Shown here: piece after piece, positions 29,764 to 38,849 of the stretch | Position numbering within the stretch: position 1 is the stretch's first letter | Layout: every line of letters begins with the position of its first letter | Source of the DNA: an uncultured Bacteroidales bacterium | GTDB lineage: Bacteria > Bacteroidota > Bacteroidia > Bacteroidales > Bacteroidaceae | Direction of reading: 5' to 3' | DNA: 50,452 nt | Assembly: GCA_902766625.1 (NCBI GenBank) | Contig: CACXEH010000107.1 | Coordinates: 1 to 50,452, forward strand | Notes under the pieces: generated by a model | The model's input: the letters and a program-made list of their open reading frames with translations, nothing else | Told to the model about the DNA's origin: nothing | The model's database searches: none | Position numbers and translations under genes: made by a program

Positions 29764-29771
29764 CAAAGTTA
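29764..29771 (-). promoter_or_regulatory. Bacteroidetes -7 box for the phosphoesterase run
   Basis: Minus-strand TAACTTTG, about 31 bases before the ATG at 29733; back-to-back with the riboswitch promoter. Confidence 0.6.
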
Positions 29772-29792
29772 ATATAATTTTCAGAAACATCG

Positions 29793-29800
29793 TATCTTTG
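29793..29800 (+). promoter_or_regulatory. Bacteroidetes -7 box for the cobalamin riboswitch transcript
   Basis: TATCTTTG fits TAnnTTTG and would start the RNA just before the riboswitch at about 29807. Confidence 0.6.
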
Positions 29801-29805
29801 TACCT

Positions 29806-29995
29806 GCATAGGTGCAAAACCCGCATTTATCCTGAGAAGGTGGGCGTCGGGCGATGTCAAAAGGGAATCAGGTGAGAATCCTGAACAGTCCCGCTGCTGT
29901 ATGCTCCATTGTGACAAGTGACAGGAAAACCACTGATTGGAGACAATCGGGAAGGTGTCATTGTCGGAGCAAGTCAGAAAACCTGCCTGTGCCGT
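29806..29995 (+). promoter_or_regulatory. Cobalamin (B12) riboswitch
   Basis: The conserved core is present: AAAGGGAATCAGGTGAGAAT at 29870-29889 followed by CCTGAACAGTCCCGCTGCTG, then the B12-box-like AAGTCAGAAAACCTGCCTGT at 29971-29990. Boundaries are approximate. It lies upstream of btuB (ATG 30062). After it, no clear T-run terminator is seen, so control of translation is more likely than of transcription, which is an inference. Confidence 0.93.
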
Positions 29996-30061
29996 CTAAG
30001 TGTCCTATATGCCTCGGTGTAAGGCTGACGGAGAATACGTATGGTAAGTAATTACAGAGGG

Positions 30062-32059
30062 ATGAAGCATTCATCTTTGCTATTGCTGTATATGTTTGTT
30101 GCCGGAGTAGTTCCTGCGGTTGCAGATAATGTGATTGATACTATCCGTGTCCGAAGACTGGATAGTGTCAAGGTCGGTGCCACGCGCATATCGGAACATA
30201 TTACCAGTGCAACTCCTCTGCGTATCATAGATGAGACCGATATGAGCAGGCTGAACATTGTCGATATGACCGACGGGCTGAACAGAATGGCAGGCGTCTT
30301 TCTACGCGATTACGGTGGTGCAGGCGGCATGAAGACAGTGTCGGTGAGAGGTCTCGGAGCAAACCACACAGCAGTTAGCTTGGACGGTATTATACAGACC
30401 GATGTTCAGACTGGTCAGATAGATTTCTCAAGATATAATCTAATGAGCATCAGTCAGATGAAACTGATTGTTGCAGACGATTTTGACGGATTGCAATCTG
30501 CCAGAGCTGCCTGTTCTTCCTCGACAGTGGAGTTGCAGACAGCCTTAAAATCGTGGACAAAACCGTCATATAAAGAATTTACCATTGAACATGGCAGTTT
30601 TGACCGATACGGCGTGCAACTATTGTGGCAACAGCAAATGACAAAAAAGTGGACGCTGCAAGCCGTGGGCCATTACCTCTATGTCGGTAATAATTATCCT
30701 TATATCCTGACAAATGGCGTGGAGAAGGAGAAGAAACACCGTCATAACAACAGGGTCAACACCTACAGTGCCGACATAGTTTCTTTATGGCGTATCAATG
30801 ACAATGCCGCGTTGGACGTAAAGGGGCATTGGTATGACAGTTATTTCCGCATGCCCGGACAGGTCATCTATTATAATCCTTATAATAACGAGCGGCAGCA
30901 CAACAGACAGTTCTGGACTAATGCGACATGGTCGCAAAGGCTCTCTCCGAAGTGGATGTTAAAGGTCAGGGGCAAGTGGGAATGGAACGAATTGAGATAC
31001 AAAGATGTAGATGCTATCTATCCCAACGGTGAATGGACGGAGAATTATTGGCAGCGTGAGGGCTATCTGTCCGGGGTGGTGCGCTATGATGCCAGTCGGT
31101 GGCTCCGATTGTCATATGCGGCAGATTATATACACAATGACCTGAACAGCAATCAGTATCTTAATAGCAACGTAGATCGCAACGGCTTGCTGCAGTCCTT
31201 GACGATGAATGTGAAATGGGGAAGGGTGACAGTGAACGGCAGATGGCTTTACTCGTCTTACGACAATCATGCTGAAGGTGTGGAGAGTTCCAGAGATTTT
31301 GACAGGCATAACGCATCGGTTTCAATGTCATGGCGTATCATTCCCAAGGAGCATCTGTATTTGAGGGCGTTCTATAAAAATATCTTCAGATTGCCCACAT
31401 TTACGGAATCTTATTATTACCATCTGGGCAATGCAGACCTTAGTCCTGAACGGAGCACCCAGTATGGCGTAGGTCTTACATTGCAGAGGGAGATGGCACT
31501 TTGGTGGCGTGTGTTGAGATTGAGCGTGGACGCTTATTTTAATAAGATAGAGGACAAAATTACATCGATACCCCTGAATCTGCACCAGTGGCGCACTGTC
31601 AATATCGGTAAGGTAAGAGCCCAGGGCTGCGATGTGTCAATGGAGAGCCGCTGGCAAATAAACACGGGGCATAATATAATTCTTAACAGTTCTGTGTCAT
31701 GGCAGGCAATCACGGACAGAACACAGAAAGGCACTTTAACCTATAAACGGCAGTTGGCATATATGCCGACGTTTACAGGCTTTGTATCTCTGGCGTACGA
31801 GAATCCCATTGTCAACATGGCTTTTTCTGTCACCGGCTGTTCCTCGCGCTGGAGCACCCATGAACACTCGCCGAGCACCCGGCTTCCCGGCTATGCTGAA
31901 ATGGGCGCCTCGCTATGGCGCACAATAAGCATGGGCAATAACATCTTCGCCGACGTAAAGGTCTCCATACAAAACCTCGCTAACAAAAACTATTGCGTTA
32001 TAAAGGGCTATCCTATGCCTGGAAGGGCATACAGAATAGGTGTAACAATGAAATTCTAA
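30062..32059 (+). CDS. btuB: BtuB-type TonB-dependent outer-membrane receptor for cobamides
   Basis: The 665-residue protein has a signal peptide (MKHSSLLLLYMFVAGVVPAV), a plug domain (PLRIIDETDMSRLNIVDMTD, MKTVSVRGLGANHTAVSLDG) and a 22-strand-type barrel ending in Phe (GVTMKF). The B12 riboswitch directly upstream and the BtuG-like gene directly downstream support cobamide import. ATG 30062 is chosen over 30041 because the shorter form starts at the signal peptide. Repression by cobalamin is expected from the riboswitch. Confidence 0.9.
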   Translation: MKHSSLLLLYMFVAGVVPAVADNVIDTIRVRRLDSVKVGATRISEHITSATPLRIIDETDMSRLNIVDMTDGLNRMAGVFLRDYGGAGGMKTVSVRGLGANHTAVSLDGIIQTDVQTGQIDFSRYNLMSISQMKLIVADDFDGLQSARAACSSSTVELQTALKSWTKPSYKEFTIEHGSFDRYGVQLLWQQQMTKKWTLQAVGHYLYVGNNYPYILTNGVEKEKKHRHNNRVNTYSADIVSLWRINDNAALDVKGHWYDSYFRMPGQVIYYNPYNNERQHNRQFWTNATWSQRLSPKWMLKVRGKWEWNELRYKDVDAIYPNGEWTENYWQREGYLSGVVRYDASRWLRLSYAADYIHNDLNSNQYLNSNVDRNGLLQSLTMNVKWGRVTVNGRWLYSSYDNHAEGVESSRDFDRHNASVSMSWRIIPKEHLYLRAFYKNIFRLPTFTESYYYHLGNADLSPERSTQYGVGLTLQREMALWWRVLRLSVDAYFNKIEDKITSIPLNLHQWRTVNIGKVRAQGCDVSMESRWQINTGHNIILNSSVSWQAITDRTQKGTLTYKRQLAYMPTFTGFVSLAYENPIVNMAFSVTGCSSRWSTHEHSPSTRLPGYAEMGASLWRTISMGNNIFADVKVSIQNLANKNYCVIKGYPMPGRAYRIGVTMKF

Positions 32060-32075
32060 CGATTACAAATAATTT

Positions 32076-33167
32076 ATGCTTATGAAATTCAAAAATTTTA
32101 TTTTCAATGTTTTGGCAGTGTCTGTTGCAATAACGGTGTTTGTCGCTTGCGATGATGACAATGAGTCTCCACGTCCGGAAGGTGACAAAATGCAGATTGA
32201 TGCTTATGTGTTGAATCAGGGTAACACCTACAGCAGTATTGCCAGTAGTATCGGTTGTCTGGACTATACGGCGAAAACTGCCACCGACAGTGTTTTCTAT
32301 CTCCAAAACGGTGTCCTCCCCGGCAACACGCTTCAGTATGGTGTAGTTTATGGTTCGTATTTTTACGCCATTGCTTTTGACAGCAATGTTTTGTTTGTCT
32401 GTGACAAGAACCTCAAACTTCAGACGTCTCTTAATGTCAGCAATCCGCGCGCTATGGTTACTGACGGCGGTTATGTTTATATCAGCAATTATGACGGGCA
32501 TGTCACAAAGTTGGATACCGCCACAATGTCTGTCGTCGGGACAGTTGAAGTGGGTCCAAATCCGGAGGAAATGGCTGTGGCTAATGGTTACCTGTATGTG
32601 GTCAACTCTGACGGAATGAACTATACCAATAACTACGCTAATGGCAAGAGTGTTTCCAAAATCAATCTTTCTACTTTTACAGTTGACAAAACTATTGCCG
32701 TGGGGCTGAATCCGACAAAGGCCGTTGCCGATGCAAGTGGTAATATCTTTATCATCGCCATGGGTGATTACACGGCTATACCATCTACTATACAGAAGAT
32801 TGACGCTAATGACAATGTGACCGATGTGGCCGAAGCAACCATGATGGCTGTAAACGGTAATCAACTCTATGCCGTCAAGGTAGAGACGGATTTTTACTCA
32901 AAATGCCAGAAAACTTATTTTTCCGTCAATACTACCACCCTGGAGCGTACTGATAACATTTTGTCTGCTGATGTTGAGTTTCCCATATCCCTCTCTATTG
33001 ATCCGTCAAACGGTCATATCTTTGTTACTTCTCATACATGGGGGCAAAACGGCCCTAATTACAGTGCTGCGGGTTATCTGATGGAGTTTGATGCAACAGG
33101 AAATTATCTTCAGAAATATACAGCGGGTGTAAATCCGGTTCAGGTCGTCTTTCCTGACAACCATTAA
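32076..33167 (+). CDS. BtuG-like surface beta-propeller lipoprotein
   Basis: The 363-residue protein has a lipoprotein signal ending VFVACDDDN; the acidic residues right after the Cys resemble the Bacteroidetes surface-export signal. The rest is a YncE-like seven-bladed propeller, with repeated blades such as NPRAMVTDGGYVYISNYDGH, NPEEMAVANGYLYVVNSDGM and NPTKAVADASGNIFII. In Bacteroides the propeller BtuG caps BtuB and binds B12 with very high affinity; the btuB-adjacent position under the same riboswitch makes this the likely role. Start at 32076 or 32082 (MKFKNF). Confidence 0.85.
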   Translation: MLMKFKNFIFNVLAVSVAITVFVACDDDNESPRPEGDKMQIDAYVLNQGNTYSSIASSIGCLDYTAKTATDSVFYLQNGVLPGNTLQYGVVYGSYFYAIAFDSNVLFVCDKNLKLQTSLNVSNPRAMVTDGGYVYISNYDGHVTKLDTATMSVVGTVEVGPNPEEMAVANGYLYVVNSDGMNYTNNYANGKSVSKINLSTFTVDKTIAVGLNPTKAVADASGNIFIIAMGDYTAIPSTIQKIDANDNVTDVAEATMMAVNGNQLYAVKVETDFYSKCQKTYFSVNTTTLERTDNILSADVEFPISLSIDPSNGHIFVTSHTWGQNGPNYSAAGYLMEFDATGNYLQKYTAGVNPVQVVFPDNH

Positions 33168-33171
33168 ATCA

Positions 33172-33205
33172 CAATGCGCCGTCCTTTTCATGGGACGGCG
33201 CATTG
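33172..33205. terminator. Strong hairpin after the BtuG-like gene (possible terminator)
   Basis: A perfect 13-bp GC-rich stem (33172-33184 with 33193-33205) starts four bases after the stop codon. Neither side has a proper T-run, so it may be a 3'-end stabiliser rather than a classical terminator. Array B begins 22 bases later. Confidence 0.6.
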
Positions 33206-33226
33206 CTATAGCCTGAAAGGTGTTCA

Positions 33227-33310
33227 GTTCCATCCGATGGAATTTACGTTCCAGCCAATGGAACATACGTTCCGGATGATGGAATTTATATTCCATCTGG
33301 TAGAACGAAA
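33227..33310. repeat. Array B: four 21-bp palindromic units
   Basis: Units start at 33227, 33248, 33269 and 33290, exactly 21 apart, with the same R-TTCCA, five bases, TGGAA, five bases pattern as array A. As in A, the third unit has TTCCG and the fourth starts with A instead of G; the fourth unit is degraded (TAGAA). It lies between the converging BtuG-like and P1 peptidase genes. The region between the hairpin and the P1 stop (33206-33336) holds nothing else I recognise. Confidence 0.9.
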
Positions 33311-33336
33311 AAATAGTCGGGAGAAACGGATGTTTT

Positions 33337-34488
33337 CTATCGTGCAGGGTATGTGGATTTCAAGCCGTTGGCATTTTGGGCATTGAGTATGAGCCTCACC
33401 GCTTTTTCTTTGTCAATGGCTTTAACTGTCGTGCCTTTGTATCCTGTCATATCCTCAGCGGCAAAGAGGGAATTCCAAATAGCTTCGCTTGTCGCTTCCA
33501 TCGTGGCGAGGAAGAGACTGGACATGTCTTCATTTTTAAGCACTGTGGATGTGTATCTTGGCGTTTTATTGCTGATGAGGTTTTCCTCGGCCACCGAGAG
33601 TGCGATGGCGTAGTCTCCACTGCCGTTAGCCGCTATACCGCCAGTCTGTGCCAGACCGAGTATAGCCCTTTTTGCCATTCTTTCCAGGTTGCGGCTGTCA
33701 ACAGGCGCATCTGTAATGACAACTATCATGCATGAACCGTCAACATCATGCAGGATGTCATTGCGGAATGAGTATTTGTCCATGAGTTGCCCTATCGGCG
33801 TTCCGGCGATTTGCAGCACTCCGCCGAAGTTGGCTTGTACTAATACGCCTACGGTGTAACCGCCCATGGATGCCGGCAGGACGCGCGACGAGGTGCCTAT
33901 TCCTGCTTTATAGCCGAATGCTCTGGTACCTGTGCCCGCACCGACACAGCCTTCTGCCACTGGTCCGTCCTTAGCTTCCTTGATGGCGCGGATAACGTCT
34001 GCTTTGGTGACATAACGTGCCTGGATGTTGTTCAGTGTGCCGTCGTTAGTCTCTCCTACGACTGCGTTGACCGAACGGCAATGGTTTTGCTCAATAGCGT
34101 TCTCTACTATTCCGGCAATGCCCTCTGCGACATTGAGCGTGTTGGTCAGGACGATGGGCGTCTCAATGTTGCCGAGTTCCTGGATTTGACTTATACCTGC
34201 CATCTTGCCAAAGCCGTTGCCGACATAGACACCTGCAGGTACTTTGTTTTCATAGATATTCTGACGTATGGGTATAATGGCAGTGACGCCGGTGCGCATA
34301 TCATCCTTGCTGTTCAAGGTGACGTGTCCGACCCTTACGCCTTTCACATCGGTGATGGCGTTGTTAGGGCCTGTTTTCATCACACCGAGCACAACGCCGT
34401 AGTCGCGCAAGCGTTTTTGTGCCTTTAGTCCGGATGACAGAAGGCACAAAAACGCTAATGCGACAAAAAGTGTTCTTTTAATTCCCAA
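33337..34488 (-). CDS. Exported P1-family (DmpA-like, S58) aminopeptidase
   Basis: The 383-residue protein has a signal peptide (TLFVALAFLCLLSSGLKAQ) and then the DmpA/BapA fold: AITDVKGVRVGHVTL, GVYVGNGFGKMAG, GAGTGTRAFGYKAGIGTSSR and TGGIAANGSGDYAIALS. Enzymes of this family cleave themselves before the catalytic Ser to form alpha and beta chains; the NGSGD segment is the expected cleavage site. It removes N-terminal residues from peptides, sometimes beta- or D-amino acids. Last gene of slyD-aroC-hexosaminidase-P1; 22 bases after the hexosaminidase. Confidence 0.88.
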   Translation of the reverse strand: MGIKRTLFVALAFLCLLSSGLKAQKRLRDYGVVLGVMKTGPNNAITDVKGVRVGHVTLNSKDDMRTGVTAIIPIRQNIYENKVPAGVYVGNGFGKMAGISQIQELGNIETPIVLTNTLNVAEGIAGIVENAIEQNHCRSVNAVVGETNDGTLNNIQARYVTKADVIRAIKEAKDGPVAEGCVGAGTGTRAFGYKAGIGTSSRVLPASMGGYTVGVLVQANFGGVLQIAGTPIGQLMDKYSFRNDILHDVDGSCMIVVITDAPVDSRNLERMAKRAILGLAQTGGIAANGSGDYAIALSVAEENLISNKTPRYTSTVLKNEDMSSLFLATMEATSEAIWNSLFAAEDMTGYKGTTVKAIDKEKAVRLILNAQNANGLKSTYPAR

Positions 34489-34510
34489 AAGAAAAGGATT
34501 TTAACCGAGC

Positions 34511-36841
34511 TTATTTATAAAGCATCTCTGGAGTGATTTCCTTGTATTCACCTGTATCACCTTGGCGGTAATAGAACTTACGGTCACCTCTCCATGCCGG
34601 CGTACCGTCAATGATATAGCTCATGTATACAGCCTTGATGGTATGTAGTCCGGCCTTGAGGGCAATGCTCCGTGTACCGCTGAAGTGATGATTACATGGA
34701 AAATGGTTGTTGTTGATGACCAGTTGGCCGTCAATGTACAACTCAGGATAGTTGCCGCGGAAGAAATATACACCATCAGCGGGGATGTTGATTTTACCTT
34801 CAGCTATTGCGGCGTAGTTCTTGACATTGCGGTTATTCTTCGGTATCTCTGCCTGACGACAGATTTCCACGAGACTCTTAATGGTCTTCGGCTTGTTCCA
34901 GAAATTGATGTTAGCCAACTCCTCTGTGCAACTATAGGTTCCAGGTGTTGTGCGCAGGGTCAGTCCATGTTCTGTAGCATTTTCCTTGAGGGCAGGTGAG
35001 AAGTTTTGCTTTACATATTCTACTGTGCGCACCGGACTCATTTCGCCACATGGCAAGATGGTGCGAATCTTCAGTGTCGTGGTCTTGTTAAACTCAATGG
35101 GCTTGGTGTATACCGTGGAATTTGCATTGGGTTCAGTGCCGTCGGTTGTGTAGACCATTTTTTCCGGACGTGTTGTCTGGAACTTTGCAGAATATGTATC
35201 AGTGAAAGCAACCATATCGACAGAACCGTCAGGTTGTTCGGGAAGTGGAATGTGGAAGTTCACGTTGTGTTCTTTCAGACGGATGCTGGCATCATTGTCC
35301 AAGCGGCGGCTGAAGTCTTTAAAGTTTTTCTTGTTCTTTGCTGTCCAACCTGTTTCTGCCACTGCCAGACCGCGTGGATACAGTTGGTAATCAAATTTAG
35401 CTGCAGATGCGATGTACTCTGTCCAAGTGTTGCATTGGGGACCCCAAATCATGTCACTCTTCCCGGCTTTCTCCACTTCCTCGGGTACAGGTTCGTAGTT
35501 GTAGGTTTTTTCCAATGGATTATAGCCGCCGATTTCATAAGGTTCTACGGCAGGATCGCCTTGGAAGTGGTCGGTGTAATATCCCAGTCTGCTCGGGGTC
35601 ATAATAACTTTGTGGCCTGCTTTAGCTCCGGTAATACCGCCTTTGTCACCTCTCCATGACATTACGATAGCGCTCTGGTTGAGGTTTCCGCCTTCAAGAA
35701 TCTCATCCCAGCCAATAATGGTTTTTCCCTTACTGTTGAGGTATTTCTCTATGCGGTTTACGACATAGCTCTGCAACTGTGCCTCTCGGCTGCGGTTCTC
35801 TTCTGCTTTCAGTCCCAGTTCGTCGGCTTTTTTCTGGCAGAGAGGACATGCTGCCCATTCACGGCGCGGACACTCGTCACCTCCAATGTGGTAATACGGA
35901 CTTGGGAATATCTCCAACATTTCGTCGATGACGTCCTCAAGGAATTTGAATGTTGTTTCTTTGCCCGGACACATTACGATATCCTCAATACCCCATGTCG
36001 GACGTGTGGATATCTCCACATTGCGGCATGAGAGCCATGGATAAGCTGCGATGGCAGCCAACTCATGTCCTGGTATCTCCAACTCGGGAATGATATTGAT
36101 GAAACGTTCTTCGGCATATTTCACGAGTTCTTTCAACTCTTTTTGTGTGTAGTAGCCTCCGTATTGTTTGCCTGTGTCGTCGACACGCCATGCTCCAACT
36201 TCTGTCAGTGCAGGATATTTCTTGATTTCCATGCGCCAGCCTTGGTCTTCCGTCAAGTGCAAGTGTATGTTGTTGATTTTATATAGAGAGAGTACGTCAA
36301 TCTCGTGTTTCAGCATTTCTATCGGGAAGAAGTGGCGGCATACGTCAATGAGTGTGCTGCGGTAGCTGAAACGTGGCTTGTCCTGAATGCTTACAGCGGG
36401 AGCTTCCCATTTCACGCCGCTTACTCTTGTGGCGCTCTCCACTTGTGGAGGTAGCAGTTGCATGAATGTCTGCATGGCGTAGAACAGTCCGCGCGGGGTT
36501 GAAGCCTGTGCGATAACGCCATTGGGTGTCACGTTGAGGTTATATGCCTCTTCGCCTTTTACCTTCTTGCTGATGAGCAACTGGATGGTGTTCTTTCCTT
36601 TTTTGTTGCCTACGGCGATGTCCATGCCCGTGGAGGCTTTCAGTTTCTTGTTGAAGAAGTTTGCCACGTTGGCAACATTGTCGCCACTGACATAAAAGCG
36701 GGTATCCGTGTTGAGTGTAAATGATCCTTTGCCGTCAGTAATTTGTGCTGGTTCGGGAATGATGTTGTACTGTTTGCCGGCATAGCTCTGTACGCCTGTC
36801 AGCAACACAACCAAACTAATAAATAAATGTGAGATTTTCAT
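34511..36841 (-). CDS. GH20 beta-N-acetylhexosaminidase, multidomain, exported
   Basis: The 776-residue protein has a signal peptide (MKISHLFISLVVLLTGVQSY), an N-terminal GH20b domain, a GH20 barrel with the catalytic Asp-Glu pair in YYHIGGDECPR (about residue 320), a chitobiase C-terminal Ig-like domain (MVYTTDGTEPNANSTVYTKP), and a final PA14-like domain (GVYFFRGNYPELYIDGQLVI ... GLHTIKAVYM). It releases terminal GlcNAc/GalNAc from glycans such as mucin or host N-glycans, in the periplasm or at the surface. 21 bases after aroC in a tight operon. Confidence 0.95.
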   Translation of the reverse strand: MKISHLFISLVVLLTGVQSYAGKQYNIIPEPAQITDGKGSFTLNTDTRFYVSGDNVANVANFFNKKLKASTGMDIAVGNKKGKNTIQLLISKKVKGEEAYNLNVTPNGVIAQASTPRGLFYAMQTFMQLLPPQVESATRVSGVKWEAPAVSIQDKPRFSYRSTLIDVCRHFFPIEMLKHEIDVLSLYKINNIHLHLTEDQGWRMEIKKYPALTEVGAWRVDDTGKQYGGYYTQKELKELVKYAEERFINIIPELEIPGHELAAIAAYPWLSCRNVEISTRPTWGIEDIVMCPGKETTFKFLEDVIDEMLEIFPSPYYHIGGDECPRREWAACPLCQKKADELGLKAEENRSREAQLQSYVVNRIEKYLNSKGKTIIGWDEILEGGNLNQSAIVMSWRGDKGGITGAKAGHKVIMTPSRLGYYTDHFQGDPAVEPYEIGGYNPLEKTYNYEPVPEEVEKAGKSDMIWGPQCNTWTEYIASAAKFDYQLYPRGLAVAETGWTAKNKKNFKDFSRRLDNDASIRLKEHNVNFHIPLPEQPDGSVDMVAFTDTYSAKFQTTRPEKMVYTTDGTEPNANSTVYTKPIEFNKTTTLKIRTILPCGEMSPVRTVEYVKQNFSPALKENATEHGLTLRTTPGTYSCTEELANINFWNKPKTIKSLVEICRQAEIPKNNRNVKNYAAIAEGKINIPADGVYFFRGNYPELYIDGQLVINNNHFPCNHHFSGTRSIALKAGLHTIKAVYMSYIIDGTPAWRGDRKFYYRQGDTGEYKEITPEMLYK

Positions 36842-36862
36842 ATAGATGTAATTTTAGATGTC

Positions 36863-37942
36863 TTAAAAGTTATTTCTTGCGCAAAACTGCAGATAATAAT
36901 CCAGAATAGTGATGGCCGCCATGGCTTCAACAATGGGAACGGCGCGGGGTAGGACACACGGGTCGTGGCGCCCTTTTGCCTTGAATGTTACGGATTGTCC
37001 CTCTGTGTTGACTGTTTGTTGTTCCTGCAATATGGTTGCAACGGGCTTGAATGCTACTCTGAAATAGATGTCTTGTCCATTACTTATACCGCCTTGTATG
37101 CCACCACTGTGATTGGTCTTTGTCGTGATGTTTCCGTCGGTATCAGGCAAAAAGATATCGTTTTGTGCGCTACCCCTGTCAGCCACGCCGTCAAATCCGC
37201 TGCCGTATTCAAACCCTTTGGCTGCGTTAATACTGAGCATGGCTTCTCCCAAGGCTGCGTGTAATTTGCCGAACACAGGTTCGCCCAGCCCCTCGGGTAC
37301 GCCCTTGATGACACACGTGATGGTGCCTCCTATGGTGTCGCCCTCGTTTTTGATTTCCTGAATAAGTTGTGCCATCTCCTGCGCTTTAGCGGGGTCGGGA
37401 CATCTCACAGGATTGCTTTCAGTGAGATTCAAGTCATATTTGTTGTAATCTCTGTCTAAGGCAATGTTTCCCACCTGTGAGGTGTAGGCTTGGATGCATA
37501 TGCCTTTCTGCTTTAACGCTATCTTGGCGAAGGCGCCAGCCACGCATCGTGCAATTGTCTCACGTGCTGAAGCCCGTCCGCCGCCACGATAGTCGCGTAC
37601 GCCGTATTTTTTATAATATGTATAATCAGCGTGTGAAGGTCGGAAGATATTCTCCATGTCTGCATAATCATTGCTACGGTTGTTGGTGTTGCGCACGAGG
37701 AATCCGATGGGACATCCTGTTGTCACTCCCTTCCATATGCCTGAGAGAATTTCCACTTCGTCTGTTTCTTGGCGGCTGGTAGTCAGCGCACTCTGACCAG
37801 GGCGTCGCCGTGCGAGCTCCTGTTGTATATATGTTGTGTCAACCTTAATGCCTGCCGGCAGTCCGTCAATAACGCCGCCTATGCCCATGCCGTGACTTTC
37901 TCCGAAAGAGGTCAGCCGATAAAGCGTTCCGATGGAATTCAT
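36863..37942 (-). CDS. aroC: Chorismate synthase
   Basis: It converts EPSP to chorismate with reduced FMN, the last shikimate step. The 359-residue product starts [20 protein letters not shown] and has [33 protein letters not shown], the [10 protein letters not shown] stretch and [15 protein letters not shown], then [20 protein letters not shown]. Length is normal. 13 bases separate it from slyD. Confidence 0.97.
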   Translation of the reverse strand: MNSIGTLYRLTSFGESHGMGIGGVIDGLPAGIKVDTTYIQQELARRRPGQSALTTSRQETDEVEILSGIWKGVTTGCPIGFLVRNTNNRSNDYADMENIFRPSHADYTYYKKYGVRDYRGGGRASARETIARCVAGAFAKIALKQKGICIQAYTSQVGNIALDRDYNKYDLNLTESNPVRCPDPAKAQEMAQLIQEIKNEGDTIGGTITCVIKGVPEGLGEPVFGKLHAALGEAMLSINAAKGFEYGSGFDGVADRGSAQNDIFLPDTDGNITTKTNHSGGIQGGISNGQDIYFRVAFKPVATILQEQQTVNTEGQSVTFKAKGRHDPCVLPRAVPIVEAMAAITILDYYLQFCARNNF

Positions 37943-37955
37943 AAATGTCTATTGA

Positions 37956-38549
37956 TTATTTATTATCGTGACATTTGCAGCCGCCGTGGCATCCGTCACC
38001 GTCTTTACATTCACCATGACAATCGCTCTCGCAGTGTCCTCCGCAGCAACCGCATTGCGTATAGTTCAGCAACTTCTGTATTTCTTGCTCTGTCGCGGGT
38101 CGCTTGGCAATGATTTTACCTTTGAATGTCAGTGCTTTTCCTGACAAGGGATGGTTGAAATCCATGACTACGGCATCCTGACGCACTTCTGTGACGATAC
38201 CTTGCAGGCGGTTTCCGTCTTCGTTCATCATGGGAAGCACTGCTCCAGGATAGATAACGGTGGTGTCGAACTTGCCGTCACGCATAAAGATGTCTTTACC
38301 GAGGGTCAAGACGTGCTCGGGAAGATACTTGCCGTAAGCTTCATCAACAGGAATGGTGAAATTGAACGAACTGTCTTGCTCCAGTTGTAATAGCTGGTTT
38401 TCAAAATAGTCCAGTGCAAATCCCAAGCCACTGATGAAGGTGTAGGGGCGATCGTTGCTCGTTTTCTCTATCAATTCGGCTTTACCGTCCTCTCCATCAA
38501 CATACAGGCTGTATGTCACTTCAAAGTAAAAGTTTGTTTTATTGTCCAT
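37956..38549 (-). CDS. slyD: SlyD-type FKBP peptidyl-prolyl isomerase with metal-binding tail
   Basis: The 197-residue protein has the interrupted FKBP domain of SlyD (PYTFISGLGFALDYFENQLL, VPVDEAYGKYLPEHV-like stretch, insert-in-flap LPMMNEDGNRLQGIVTEV, DFNHPLSGKALTFKGKI) and a Cys/His-rich C-terminus from about residue 163 (CGCCGGHCESDCHGEC...) that should bind nickel or other metals. It catalyses prolyl isomerisation and can act in metallocentre assembly. First gene of the operon; TAACTTTA at 38579-38586 (minus) is a near match to a -7 box. Confidence 0.93.
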   Translation of the reverse strand: MDNKTNFYFEVTYSLYVDGEDGKAELIEKTSNDRPYTFISGLGFALDYFENQLLQLEQDSSFNFTIPVDEAYGKYLPEHVLTLGKDIFMRDGKFDTTVIYPGAVLPMMNEDGNRLQGIVTEVRQDAVVMDFNHPLSGKALTFKGKIIAKRPATEQEIQKLLNYTQCGCCGGHCESDCHGECKDGDGCHGGCKCHDNK

Positions 38550-38849
38550 GTATTTATAGGTGAATGTATTTTCAGTTGTAAAGTTACAATTTTTTGCTGA
38601 AAAATATTCGTCTGATGCTAAAATATAATCATTAGCTTGTCAATAAAGACGCGGATGTAATTCAGAAATGCTTTCGCAGGTGTCGAAATCTGGGTAAAAA
38701 ATATCGCAAAGGACGAAACCCGTTATAAACAGTGGCAGTGATTCGTTTTCTCTGGTAGTTTGCGCTCTCGCGCCTGACCTTTTTCCGAACTTTCAATGAT
38801 TAAATAGTATTTTTGTTATATCTTTGTATATCAATACGAATTAAAACAG
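38550..38849. other. 300-bp intergenic region between divergent slyD and BspA-like genes
   Basis: It holds a weak minus-strand -7 box for slyD (38579-38586) and a good plus-strand box for the BspA-like gene (38819-38826). I see no other gene, repeat or convincing hairpin in it. Confidence 0.5.
38819..38826 (+). promoter_or_regulatory. Bacteroidetes -7 box for the BspA-like gene
   Basis: TATCTTTG fits TAnnTTTG, 24 bases before the ATG at 38850. Confidence 0.6.
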
